Shown in pieces: positions 36,253 through 44,848 of a stretch of 64,000 nt of DNA. Under the pieces are notes generated by a model, which was not told the origin of the DNA, did no database searches, and was given only the letters and a program-made list of their open reading frames with translations. Positions within the stretch are counted from its first letter, which is position 1. Every line of letters begins with the position of its first letter. Location of the stretch: positions 11,544 through 75,543 of the forward strand of contig CAUZEO010000002.1 in the NCBI GenBank assembly GCA_963578625.1. The letters run 5' to 3'. The translations under genes were made by a program, and so were the position numbers. The stretch comes from CAUZEO01 sp963578625. GTDB lineage: Bacteria; Verrucomicrobiota; Kiritimatiellia; SLOV01.

Positions 36253-38199
36253 TCAGTGAGCGCCGGCGCCTGACAAACTCAGCAATTCCGAAATTGCTCC
36301 AATCAGTTCTTCTTTGGTGTATGGCTTGTTTAAAATCTTGTCCACGAACTCCGGGTGTTGTCCCTGGTCCTTCATCATGGATCCGAATCCTGTAACCATC
36401 AGAACCGATATATCGGGCTGCAACTCTTTGACACGCTTTGCGACCTCGTCACCGCTCATGTCGGGCATCGCGCGATCCGTCAACACCACGTCAAAAGCCC
36501 CTTCGAAAAACTTCTGAATGCCCTCGGTTCCTGAGGACGCGGACGTTACGTCGTGCCCATTACGTTCGAGCATTTTACACATGACCCGGGATACGTCCGC
36601 GTCATCATCGATCGCAAGCAATCGCAGCTTCGGTAACTTTTCCGATGCTACATGCACGGGTGCTTCCTCTATCGCATAGCCTTCGACAGAGGGGAAGCGC
36701 ATCGAAACCTTGGTTCCGACGCCACTCGTCGCGGAGGAAAAATCAATCGACCCATTGTGACGCTGCACGGTTCCCGTGACCACTGTGAGCCCTATGCCCG
36801 CTGACTCCTTCCTGGTTGTGACGAATGGCTCGCTGCAGTATTGCCGGGTTTTCTCATCCATTCCGCCGCCGCTGTCCGATACCGTCAGGACAACATCCTC
36901 TCCATCCATTTCGGTGGAAAACGTCAATTCCCCGCCGCGTGGCATGGCTTCGACCGCGTTGATGATCAGGTTGGTGACGGCCTCGACCAGGCTGTCATGA
37001 TCCCCCTCAATGGCCGAAATATTCTCCCGCTTCTCTACGATATTGACGCGAATATTCTCCGCTTCCATTTGCTCCTTCCACATGGGCCGGGTTAGGAAAA
37101 TTGCCTTTCCAACGACCTTTCTCAAATCTACCGCCTGTTTTCGCACCTTTTCGTGCGGAGAGAAGAACTCGGCAAGTTGCTTTATCACGCGGGTGGCGCG
37201 GATGGCGGAGTCGTGGACCATTGTGAAGTAATCCCGCAACTCCTCGGGGTCTCGAGTTGGGTCATCGTCGCTTTTCAACATCTCCGTCACCCCGATAATC
37301 GGTGTGAGCGCTTCGTTTAAGTCTCGCATCATGCCGCTAGAAATCTGTTTCAACACCAGCAGGCGCTCCTGCTGAATGCTCTGCGACTGAGCACACTTCA
37401 GTTTGTCCATCGCGGCTCCCAGTTTCTCGTTCGAAATTCGAAGATCTTCCGCCTTCTTTTTGTGGGCGATACACTCCTGTTCGAGTGCTTCGTGCGATTC
37501 CTGCAGATCATCCGACATCTTGTTGAAAGAGGCGGCTAGCTCCCCGAGTTCGTCGGCGCTTTCCATATCCACCCTGTGTGAGAGGTCGCCTGCGGCGATT
37601 CGCCGGGTCCCTTCGCCCAGCAAGGTGATTCCCTGGGAAATGCGACGACTGGCGAGAATAGCAGTAATGGACAACATCCCGGGAAGTACGACGATCATGA
37701 GAGCAAGCCACACGAACAACATCTTGAGTATGTCCCCGATTTCCGCCTCCCGCACGTCCATGAGCATTGAAGCATTCGCGATCAGGGCATCGGTCCGAAA
37801 CAAGAGATCATGCCCTTCAGCAGACGCCGTGCTCACCAAACCATCCTGCAAGTTCGGCTCGAGCGTCTTAAACGAACGGTTGATCTCCCGCAGTGAGCCC
37901 ACCAGCCCGGCAATGACAAAATCATCCTTGGTTCCGATTCCTCCAAGGTTGTTGATGTCTCGGGTGACCCGGCCCATTTTGCCGGTCCACAATCGCCGCG
38001 AGTCTTCATTGGGGTCGCTCAGCATATCGCCCGCGGCACGCTTCAACTCCAGGCCCTTTTCCACGAGGCGGCCGGCGGCCTGTTGATCCTCCGTTGCCCG
38101 GGTCATCGTATCGTAAAGACGAAAGGCGCCAAAACAGATACAGCCGGCTAGAAGTAGCGGGACTACAGCACAAACAAATAGTCGGGTCTTAACTTTCAT
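36253..38199 (-). CDS. Hybrid sensor kinase with HAMP, HATPase and receiver domains but Arg in the H-box
   Basis: With the start at ATG 38199 the protein has 648 residues: transmembrane helices at 7-25 and 162-182, a periplasmic sensor region, HAMP (about 185-240), a coiled coil, a HisKA-like helix, HATPase_c (N box TNLIINAVEAMPRGG, G1 SDSGGGMDEKT, G2 GIGLTVVTGTVQRHNG) and a C-terminal receiver (Asp575 in VVLTDRAMPDMSG, Lys625 in NKPYT). The H-box reads SSGMMRDLNEALTPIIG, so the normal phospho-accepting His is Arg292. The ATPase looks intact, so it may be a phosphatase or non-phosphorylating scaffold. Frame open upstream to 38328. Confidence 0.88.
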   Translation of the reverse strand: MKVKTRLFVCAVVPLLLAGCICFGAFRLYDTMTRATEDQQAAGRLVEKGLELKRAAGDMLSDPNEDSRRLWTGKMGRVTRDINNLGGIGTKDDFVIAGLVGSLREINRSFKTLEPNLQDGLVSTASAEGHDLLFRTDALIANASMLMDVREAEIGDILKMLFVWLALMIVVLPGMLSITAILASRRISQGITLLGEGTRRIAAGDLSHRVDMESADELGELAASFNKMSDDLQESHEALEQECIAHKKKAEDLRISNEKLGAAMDKLKCAQSQSIQQERLLVLKQISSGMMRDLNEALTPIIGVTEMLKSDDDPTRDPEELRDYFTMVHDSAIRATRVIKQLAEFFSPHEKVRKQAVDLRKVVGKAIFLTRPMWKEQMEAENIRVNIVEKRENISAIEGDHDSLVEAVTNLIINAVEAMPRGGELTFSTEMDGEDVVLTVSDSGGGMDEKTRQYCSEPFVTTRKESAGIGLTVVTGTVQRHNGSIDFSSATSGVGTKVSMRFPSVEGYAIEEAPVHVASEKLPKLRLLAIDDDADVSRVMCKMLERNGHDVTSASSGTEGIQKFFEGAFDVVLTDRAMPDMSGDEVAKRVKELQPDISVLMVTGFGSMMKDQGQHPEFVDKILNKPYTKEELIGAISELLSLSGAGAH

Positions 38200-38583
38200 A
38201 ATCTCTACTCGCGCTTTGCACAGAACGGTGCGGATTACCTGGATCGGCGTTTGGACCAAGCCTGCAGAAACAATCACACCGTTTCCCGCGCAACTTATCC
38301 CGGGAGCACGATCCATACCGCGACTCACAACTCACAATGTAAGCAACGTGAACAGCCATCCTAATGCCTGACCGTAAAAGTTCTAACCCACTGACAATTA
38401 AAAGGTTGCAATACTCCTTGAGGCACGGCCTTTTGCATCGGGAAATGGAGATCCCGATGACACTTTGCCCATAAACAGCGCACTCGAGGTTCCATTTCTG
38501 CGAAGGTAGCCATTTGGGCCATTCACCACTGCAAACGCTGCCGATTCTCTTGCATTTATCGAAAAATCAAGAATCATCGGGCA
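38200..38583. other. Intergenic region between divergent kinase and peptidase genes
   Basis: 384 bases with no open frame of interest. It must carry the promoters of both flanking genes. The only structure noted is the inverted repeat at 38436-38459. Confidence 0.5.
38436..38459. repeat. Perfect 8-bp inverted repeat upstream of the M23 peptidase
   Basis: CATCGGGA, an 8-base loop, then TCCCGATG, 125 bp before the peptidase start. It could be an operator or an attenuator hairpin; there is no T-tract. Confidence 0.4.
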
Positions 38584-39297
38584 ATGAAGGTTGCACAGTT
38601 GAAGGGGGTCGCACTCCCGCTGTTTGGAATCTGCTTTATGAACGAGTCCCTAGCCGGTCAGCCTATTCGCTTCGTCCCCCTGCCCGCGCAGCAAGCTCTT
38701 CATGTCGCTTGGCCAACGCGTAACCAGTCCCTTCGCTCTACGCCGGAACTTTTCTTTGCAACCACGAGGGAAAACGCCGACTACGGAAAGCCCGGCTGGA
38801 CACGAAATTGCGGAAAGCGATTCCATCGCGGCTGCGATATCTCACCGGTCCGGAAATCTGCAACCGGCAAGACGACGATCGTATTTTTTTCTGCCTGCGA
38901 ATCACAGACCGAATACAAAAGCGAAGAGCCGACCTTTATCCCGCATGATGAAATATTTTCCGTTTATGCCGGAGTCGTTGAAGAAGCCGTTTTGATTGAA
39001 AAGGAGTCGGACTTTGGCTTGCACATCGTGCTGATGCATCATTGGCCCGGCACTCGTCGGCCGTTCTATACGCTGTACGGCCACCTGGCCGAAGTACATG
39101 CAGAAGTGGGTCGCCCGATTAAAAAGGGAGAACGAATAGGATTGATGGGACAGACCAGTCGAATCGCTGATGCAAGAAACTGGCTCTCCGTCGTCCCCCA
39201 CCTGCACTTCGAAGTGTGGAATGAGGAAAAGAAAGCGTACAACCCCGCGCTCTTTCTGGATCATTATGCACCGCGACCGCAGCGCGAAACCGACTGA
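38584..39297 (+). CDS. Secreted M23 family metallopeptidase (LytM-type)
   Basis: A 237-residue protein with a probable signal region (GVALPLFGICFMNESLAG) and a peptidase M23 fold: RFHRGCDISP (H..D zinc ligands), YTLYGHLAEVHAEVG, IKKGERIGLMGQTSR and PHLHFEVWNEEK (HxH). Such enzymes cut peptidoglycan cross-bridges or, when divergent, regulate amidases. No LysM or coiled coil is seen. Two ATGs are close together; the first (38584) is used. Confidence 0.88.
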   Translation: MKVAQLKGVALPLFGICFMNESLAGQPIRFVPLPAQQALHVAWPTRNQSLRSTPELFFATTRENADYGKPGWTRNCGKRFHRGCDISPVRKSATGKTTIVFFSACESQTEYKSEEPTFIPHDEIFSVYAGVVEEAVLIEKESDFGLHIVLMHHWPGTRRPFYTLYGHLAEVHAEVGRPIKKGERIGLMGQTSRIADARNWLSVVPHLHFEVWNEEKKAYNPALFLDHYAPRPQRETD

Positions 39298-39504
39298 TAG
39301 GCGAACCTTTTCCTGATTCCGGATTCGTCTTATATGATGCTGGAGTGAATAGCGTTCCAATTCGGAATCTCTTACTCCTCCGCCTACTTCAGACCCTGCT
39401 CCCTGCACCATTTCATCGCACTCTCGTTATCGAGCGTGGCGCGGTGGAACGAGTACACCGCCAGATACATCGGTGCCGGCACGACACTCTGACCGCAACG
39501 TGCG

Positions 39505-41736
39505 CTACGACTCCGGGTCCACCAGTCGAAAAAACTCGATATCCTGGGCAGCGAGAACGAGGGCGGAAGGCGGCAACCCTTCCGTATTGATAACCAGCCT
39601 GCGGTAGGATGAGGTGTAGACATCGAGATCTTCACCCTCCTCAGGTGGACGTATCCCCATGAGAACAAGATCTGTATCCCGTGATGTTTCCCGCATCATT
39701 TCAAATACGTCGGGCCTGTCCTTGACCATAACATCCACTTTCGCTTCGATTCGCTGCGTTTGGATGTACTCTTGTAGAATTCTTTCCGCATCCCCCCGGG
39801 ACTCATCCGAGTCTACTATCTGCCGGATGACAAGCCCTGCCGACGTCCAACCGGCACTACGCTTCATGGTATAAGCCAGGGTAAGCATAAGGCCGATATT
39901 CGCATGATCGCCACGCCACCAGATGTCAATTCGAGCTCCATGGAGAAGGCTTGGAGCATCCGCCTCCTCGTGAGCAGGCTCCCGGACAATCACGAGGTTG
40001 CGACGGGACCGGTATAAGTCCAGAGTGAGACGAGCGAAGGCCGGGAAACTATCTTCATCCTGCGATTCGCCGATCAGGACGGTGTTCGGTTCGAGCGACC
40101 CGAACCCATAGCCCCTGATAAGTTCGAGGGCACCGGGCAGCGGTGCAGAACCTCGAAAGATTTTGACGTGCGCTTCGATGCCTCGCCGATGGAGAAAGCT
40201 GCGAATGGCGTCGGAGGCGGTGTCCTCACGTTCAGCGCTCCACGCGGATTCGGGTAGAAACGTGGCCACCGTCAGGAAGTTTTGATTTCCGGAGATGGCA
40301 TGCGCCAGTTCAATCAGGTGCCACCGTCGGGTGGGCGCGCCGCTGAACACCAGGATATTCGGCTTCCAGGTTCTTTCGTCTGGCTTCATCCCCTCCAACT
40401 GCCGGAGAGCTGAGCGGGCGGCAAGCATGTATATCCCGTATTTCATGTCGCCCCATTGGCCGCGAATGCTTCTCCGTTTCATGATCGCATACACCGCGGC
40501 GGAAACGAGAAGCGCGAGGATGGTCGCACCGGCGTTGATCATGAACATGACAGCGAAGCAACCCAATGCACCGAACAACGAAACCCAGCCGGGAATGCGG
40601 AAAGCAGGCCGCCACGAAGGCGTTCCGATGGTTGCTTCCAAACCGGCCGATACATTCAGAACCCCGTAGGACGTCAGAAAAAACATGGAGAGAACCGGGG
40701 CAATGACGTTGAGATCCCCGGCAAGAATTCCTCCCAGCGCTATTAAAAACGCAATGAGCGTAGCAATTCGCGGATCGTTGTTTTTGCCAAAGCCCCGGCC
40801 CATTGCCCTCGGGAGAACCCCGTCGCGTGCGAGCGCCTGCAAGGTGCGCGGTGCGCCGAGCATCGCGCCCATCCCGCTGGATAACGCCGCGCACCAGACG
40901 CCGACAACAATGAGTCCGCCCCACTTCGCGACGTCCCGCATAATCATGGTGTCGCTCACAAGTCGATCTAAATCCGGCACCCGCTGCGCTAGAAATATGG
41001 GAATCAGGAGATAGACCGAAAAGCCGACGCCAATGGCCACCAGCGTTCCCAAAGGCAGGGATCGGGAAGGGTTTTTCAGATCGCCGGACATCGCAATGCC
41101 GGCCTCGATTCCCGTCACTGCAGGAAAAAATACGGCAAATACGGCCCAAAACGGGAATCGAACAACCGGTTCGCTGGAAGGGATCAGCTCAGGGCCGACC
41201 GGCGCCCCGGCAAAGAAAGAAACGAGAGACGCGACAATGAGAGCCAGAATAACCAGCTGCGCCCGGAGCGCCATGTCGGCCGAGATATACGCCAACGCGG
41301 TAAGCGCACATAGAGTCACAACACCTGCAGTGCGAGGATCTACGCCCGGAAAGACACCCGCCAGTGCCTCAGAAAACCCCGCAATGTAGAAGGACACGCC
41401 CAAAGCCTGCGCAAAGAACAGGGGAAGTCCCACCGCGGCACCTGCTTCCACCCCGAGAGATCGGGAAATGATAAAGTATGCGCCCCCCCCTCCCACCCGC
41501 CGGTTTGTTGCCAGCGCAGACATAGAAAGCGCCGTCAGAAAAGTGATTAAAGTGGCCAGCGTTACTATGAGAAGCGTTTTTGCGAGCCCAACCTGCCCCA
41601 GGACCCATCCGAAGCGGAGATACATAATGACGCCGAGGATGGTGAGGACACTTGGAACGAAGACTCCCTTGAAGGTTCCGAATCCGTATCCCTCGTCCAA
41701 ACTGGATTCGGACGTAGTCTTCGCTGGATCACCCAT
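39505..41736 (-). CDS. SLC12-type (cation-chloride cotransporter-like) APC superfamily permease
   Basis: From ATG 41736 the protein has 743 residues: about 12 transmembrane helices starting GTFKGVFVPSVLTILGVIMY and LRFGWVLGQVG, the SLC12/NKCC opening, followed from about residue 430 by a soluble C-terminal domain (ILVFSGAPTRRWHLIELAHA, ANIGLMLTLAYTMKRSAGW, DTDLVLMGIRPPEEGED) like the cytosolic domain of these transporters. Eukaryotic homologues move Na/K/Cl; bacterial ones are mostly uncharacterised. It is divergent from the methyltransferase gene with a 64-bp gap. The frame extends upstream to 41835 without added domain content. Confidence 0.88.
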   Translation of the reverse strand: MGDPAKTTSESSLDEGYGFGTFKGVFVPSVLTILGVIMYLRFGWVLGQVGLAKTLLIVTLATLITFLTALSMSALATNRRVGGGGAYFIISRSLGVEAGAAVGLPLFFAQALGVSFYIAGFSEALAGVFPGVDPRTAGVVTLCALTALAYISADMALRAQLVILALIVASLVSFFAGAPVGPELIPSSEPVVRFPFWAVFAVFFPAVTGIEAGIAMSGDLKNPSRSLPLGTLVAIGVGFSVYLLIPIFLAQRVPDLDRLVSDTMIMRDVAKWGGLIVVGVWCAALSSGMGAMLGAPRTLQALARDGVLPRAMGRGFGKNNDPRIATLIAFLIALGGILAGDLNVIAPVLSMFFLTSYGVLNVSAGLEATIGTPSWRPAFRIPGWVSLFGALGCFAVMFMINAGATILALLVSAAVYAIMKRRSIRGQWGDMKYGIYMLAARSALRQLEGMKPDERTWKPNILVFSGAPTRRWHLIELAHAISGNQNFLTVATFLPESAWSAEREDTASDAIRSFLHRRGIEAHVKIFRGSAPLPGALELIRGYGFGSLEPNTVLIGESQDEDSFPAFARLTLDLYRSRRNLVIVREPAHEEADAPSLLHGARIDIWWRGDHANIGLMLTLAYTMKRSAGWTSAGLVIRQIVDSDESRGDAERILQEYIQTQRIEAKVDVMVKDRPDVFEMMRETSRDTDLVLMGIRPPEEGEDLDVYTSSYRRLVINTEGLPPSALVLAAQDIEFFRLVDPES

Positions 41737-41800
41737 GATGCTTTCCTGTAATAATGTACCTTCACCAATGTGAAAAGCGAAAGACTGAGAAGATTCGGAT

Positions 41801-42643
41801 ATGCCCAAACGAAAACAATCACTGACTTCCCGCACTGCCGACCGGTACGTCCTTTATGAAAACGCTGTCCAGGGTATCGAAGGGCAGATCGACTTTCTGT
41901 CCGGAATCTTTCGGCGGCGGCGAGGGCGGGTGCCCCAAACATTCAGGGAGGATTTCTGCGGAACCGCCGCACTTTCCTGCGAGTGGGTGAAACGATCCGG
42001 CTCAAACCATGCCTGGGGCATCGATCTCGACAAGACAACTCTGGACTGGTGCCGGGCCAACAACCTTCCTCGGATCGGCGAAGCCGCGGAGCGCGTCCAC
42101 CTGCTTCGGGAAGATGTGCTATCCGTGAAAACACCACCGGTAGATCTTGTGGGCGCATTCAATTTTTCATTCAATATTTTCAAAGACCGTAATGTGCTGA
42201 GGGACTATTTTTCCGCCGTATACAAGTCCCTCGCAAAGGATGGAATGTTCGTGCTCGACGAGTTCGGTGGATCAGAAGGCCATGCAACCACAAAAGATAA
42301 GCGAAAAATAAAGGACGGTGTGGCCCAGGATGGGACGCCTCTCGAGCCTTATACCTACATCTGGGACCAGGCGAACTACAATCCGCTGACCCACGAGATT
42401 TGCTGTCACATTCACTTTGCATTCAAAGACGGGACTCGGATGAAACGCGCGTTCACGTACGATTGGAGGTTGTGGACGGTACCGGAACTTCGAGATCTTC
42501 TGGCCGAAGTGGGATTTCGGAATATCGATGTGTACCTTGAAGGCTGGAATGACGACGACGATGAAGGAGACGGGGTATTTCGACGTCGGACGCAATACGA
42601 TGGCTGGGAGGCATGGTATGGATACATTCTTGCCGAAAAATAG
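41801..42643 (+). CDS. Class I SAM-dependent methyltransferase
   Basis: A 280-residue cytoplasmic protein with a Rossmann methyltransferase core. Motif I is degenerate (QTFREDFCGTAALSCEWV); SAM-site acidic residue in AWGIDLDKTTLDWCRANN; motif IV in VDLVGAFNFSFNIF; motif V/VI around GMFVLDEFGGSEG. The C-terminal part has WTVPELRDLLAEVGF, common in small-molecule methyltransferases. Substrate unknown. It lies between two transporter genes and is divergent from the SLC12-type gene. Confidence 0.85.
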   Translation: MPKRKQSLTSRTADRYVLYENAVQGIEGQIDFLSGIFRRRRGRVPQTFREDFCGTAALSCEWVKRSGSNHAWGIDLDKTTLDWCRANNLPRIGEAAERVHLLREDVLSVKTPPVDLVGAFNFSFNIFKDRNVLRDYFSAVYKSLAKDGMFVLDEFGGSEGHATTKDKRKIKDGVAQDGTPLEPYTYIWDQANYNPLTHEICCHIHFAFKDGTRMKRAFTYDWRLWTVPELRDLLAEVGFRNIDVYLEGWNDDDDEGDGVFRRRTQYDGWEAWYGYILAEK

Positions 42644-42756
42644 ATTGGGGAGTAAAAGACACGAAATCGGGCCGTAACCATCGGCGTTGACGTGACTGGA
42701 ATGGTTCCGAACGACGAATCCGGGACCTGTTGCCCGCATCCTCGAAACCAGATCGA

Positions 42757-44847
42757 ATGGCCATACTTGAAAAGAAAGAACGCCTCAAAAAAGAGTTGGG
42801 GCTCGCCAGCGTTTACGCGCTAGCCACCGGAACCACCCTCAGCGCAGGCTTCTTTTTGCTGCCGGGGCTTGCGGCGGAACGGGCGGGGGCGGCTTTACCC
42901 GTTGCGTACCTTCTTGCGGCCTTGCCGCTGATTCCCGCGGTGTTCAGTGCGCTGGAACTGGCAACGGCTATGCCGAGGGCAGGCGGCGTCTACTATTTCC
43001 TGGACCGCAGCCTCGGACCGATCGTCGGAACCGCCGGGGGCTTCGGAATCTGGCTTGCGCTCATCCTGAAAGCCGCGTTCGCGCTGGTCGGGATGGGCGC
43101 CTACATCAACCTCATCGTCCCGTCCCTGCCCATAATTCCCGTCGCCATTCTCTTCGCGTTGTTGTTCGGCGCGGTAAACATCCTGGGCACCAAGCGGGCA
43201 GGAACTATGCAGTTGGTGCTCGTCAGCGGACTGCTCCTGATTCTGCTCTGGTTTGTGACCGGGATCTTCCGAATCGAACCAAGCCATTTCAGCACTTTCT
43301 GGGGCAGCGGAACGCAGTCGATCTTCTCGACAGCGGCCATGGTCTACATCAGCTACGTAGGAATCACTCATGTCGCCAGTGTTTCGGAGGAGGTCAAGAA
43401 CCCGGGACGAAACCTGCCGCTCGGAGTCTTCCTGTCCCTGGGAACCGCGATTTTCGTTTACGTGGTCGGCACCACCGTCATGGTCGGCATCGTTCCCATG
43501 GCGGAGTTAACGGGGGAATTCGCATACGCCCCCGCCGCGCGGGCGGCGGAACTTCTGGCCGGCAACATCGGGAAATTCTTTATGGTCCTCGCCGCACTTC
43601 TCGCTTTCTCCTCCGTATCCAATGCCGGAATCCTGAGTGCTTCGCGATATCCCCTGGCGATGAGCCGCGACGGAACGCTTCCCGGGGTTTTCGGAAAACT
43701 GAATCGGCGGAACATCCCGGTCAACGGAGTGCTCGTCACCGTCGGTGTCATGCTCTTCGTATTGATCTTCCTGGATGCGGTAAAAATCGCCAAGCTCGCC
43801 AGTGCGTTTCAACTCCTGCTCTTCGCAATGATCTGCCTCGCCGTCATCGTCATGCGGGAAAGTCACATCGATTCATACGATCCAGGGTACAAATCTCCGT
43901 TCTACCCATGGATGCAAATCACCGGCCTGGTGGTACCATTTCTCTTTATCGCTTTCATGGGCCCGATGCCGGTTATTTTCACCGGCGGACTCGTCGTCGC
44001 CAGTCTCGGATGGTACTTCCATTACGCCCGCAAACATACGAAGCGTAGCGGCGCTATTCTTCACGTATTCGAACGTCTGGGTAGAGGCCGCTTCGATGGG
44101 TTGGACCCCGAGCTCAGGGGAATCCTCAAGGAAAAAGGCCTGCGTACAGAAGATCCGTTCGACGAAATCGTCGCCCGTGCGCAAGTGATCGACGAAGGTG
44201 AGAACGTGGATTTCGAAATCGTTGCACGAAAGGCTTCCGAACTGCTGGCGGCTCGGGTAACCGGCAGTGTGGATGAGATCTTCGACGGGTACTTGCGCGG
44301 CACCAGGATCGGAATGACGCCCGTCTCGCACGGAGCGGCCCTCCCGCACCTGCGAATGCCCGGATTGCACAATTCGGAGATGGTTCTCGTCCAAGCTCGC
44401 GGTGGTATGAATATTAATTTTGCGGACGAGTTGGGACGACAACGCGACCCCGAGCAGCCGGTACAAGCCGCCTTCTTTTTCATCAGCCCCGAAGACAACC
44501 CCGGGCAGCATTTGCGAATTCTGGCCCAAATCGCTGAACGCGTTGATGATGACGGGTTTATGAAGGAGTGGCTGAGCGCCGAAAATGACCAGCAGCTCAA
44601 GGAAACGCTTCTGCACAATGACCGGTATCTCGCGCTCGCAATTGCGGAGCAGAGCAAGACTGAACGGCTTATCGGAAAATCAGTTGCAGAAGCGAAATTT
44701 CCTGCCGGCTGCCTGATCGCGCTGATTCGGCGCGAGAGTAGTACATTCGTTCCCCGCGCATCAACCGTCATTGAAAACGGCGACCGGCTCACCATCATCG
44801 GCGAACCCGAATCCGTTCTGGAATTGACAAAACTGTACGGCGATTGA
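42757..44847 (+). CDS. APC-family transporter fused to PTS EIIA-like and RCK_C (TrkA-C) domains
   Basis: From ATG 42757 the protein has 696 residues. Residues 1-430 form an APC permease with about 12 helices (VYALATGTTLSAGFFLLPGL; AMPRAGGVYYFLDRSLGPI; EEVKNPGRNLPLGV). Residues 460-605 resemble PTS EIIA of the fructose/mannitol type, with the conserved His context HGAALPHLRMPGL. The last 70 residues are a TrkA-C ligand-binding domain (IENGDRLTIIGEPESVLELT). This fusion couples solute transport to regulatory inputs. A TTG at 42730 would add nine residues. Confidence 0.88.
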   Translation: MAILEKKERLKKELGLASVYALATGTTLSAGFFLLPGLAAERAGAALPVAYLLAALPLIPAVFSALELATAMPRAGGVYYFLDRSLGPIVGTAGGFGIWLALILKAAFALVGMGAYINLIVPSLPIIPVAILFALLFGAVNILGTKRAGTMQLVLVSGLLLILLWFVTGIFRIEPSHFSTFWGSGTQSIFSTAAMVYISYVGITHVASVSEEVKNPGRNLPLGVFLSLGTAIFVYVVGTTVMVGIVPMAELTGEFAYAPAARAAELLAGNIGKFFMVLAALLAFSSVSNAGILSASRYPLAMSRDGTLPGVFGKLNRRNIPVNGVLVTVGVMLFVLIFLDAVKIAKLASAFQLLLFAMICLAVIVMRESHIDSYDPGYKSPFYPWMQITGLVVPFLFIAFMGPMPVIFTGGLVVASLGWYFHYARKHTKRSGAILHVFERLGRGRFDGLDPELRGILKEKGLRTEDPFDEIVARAQVIDEGENVDFEIVARKASELLAARVTGSVDEIFDGYLRGTRIGMTPVSHGAALPHLRMPGLHNSEMVLVQARGGMNINFADELGRQRDPEQPVQAAFFFISPEDNPGQHLRILAQIAERVDDDGFMKEWLSAENDQQLKETLLHNDRYLALAIAEQSKTERLIGKSVAEAKFPAGCLIALIRRESSTFVPRASTVIENGDRLTIIGEPESVLELTKLYGD

Positions 44848-44848
44848 G

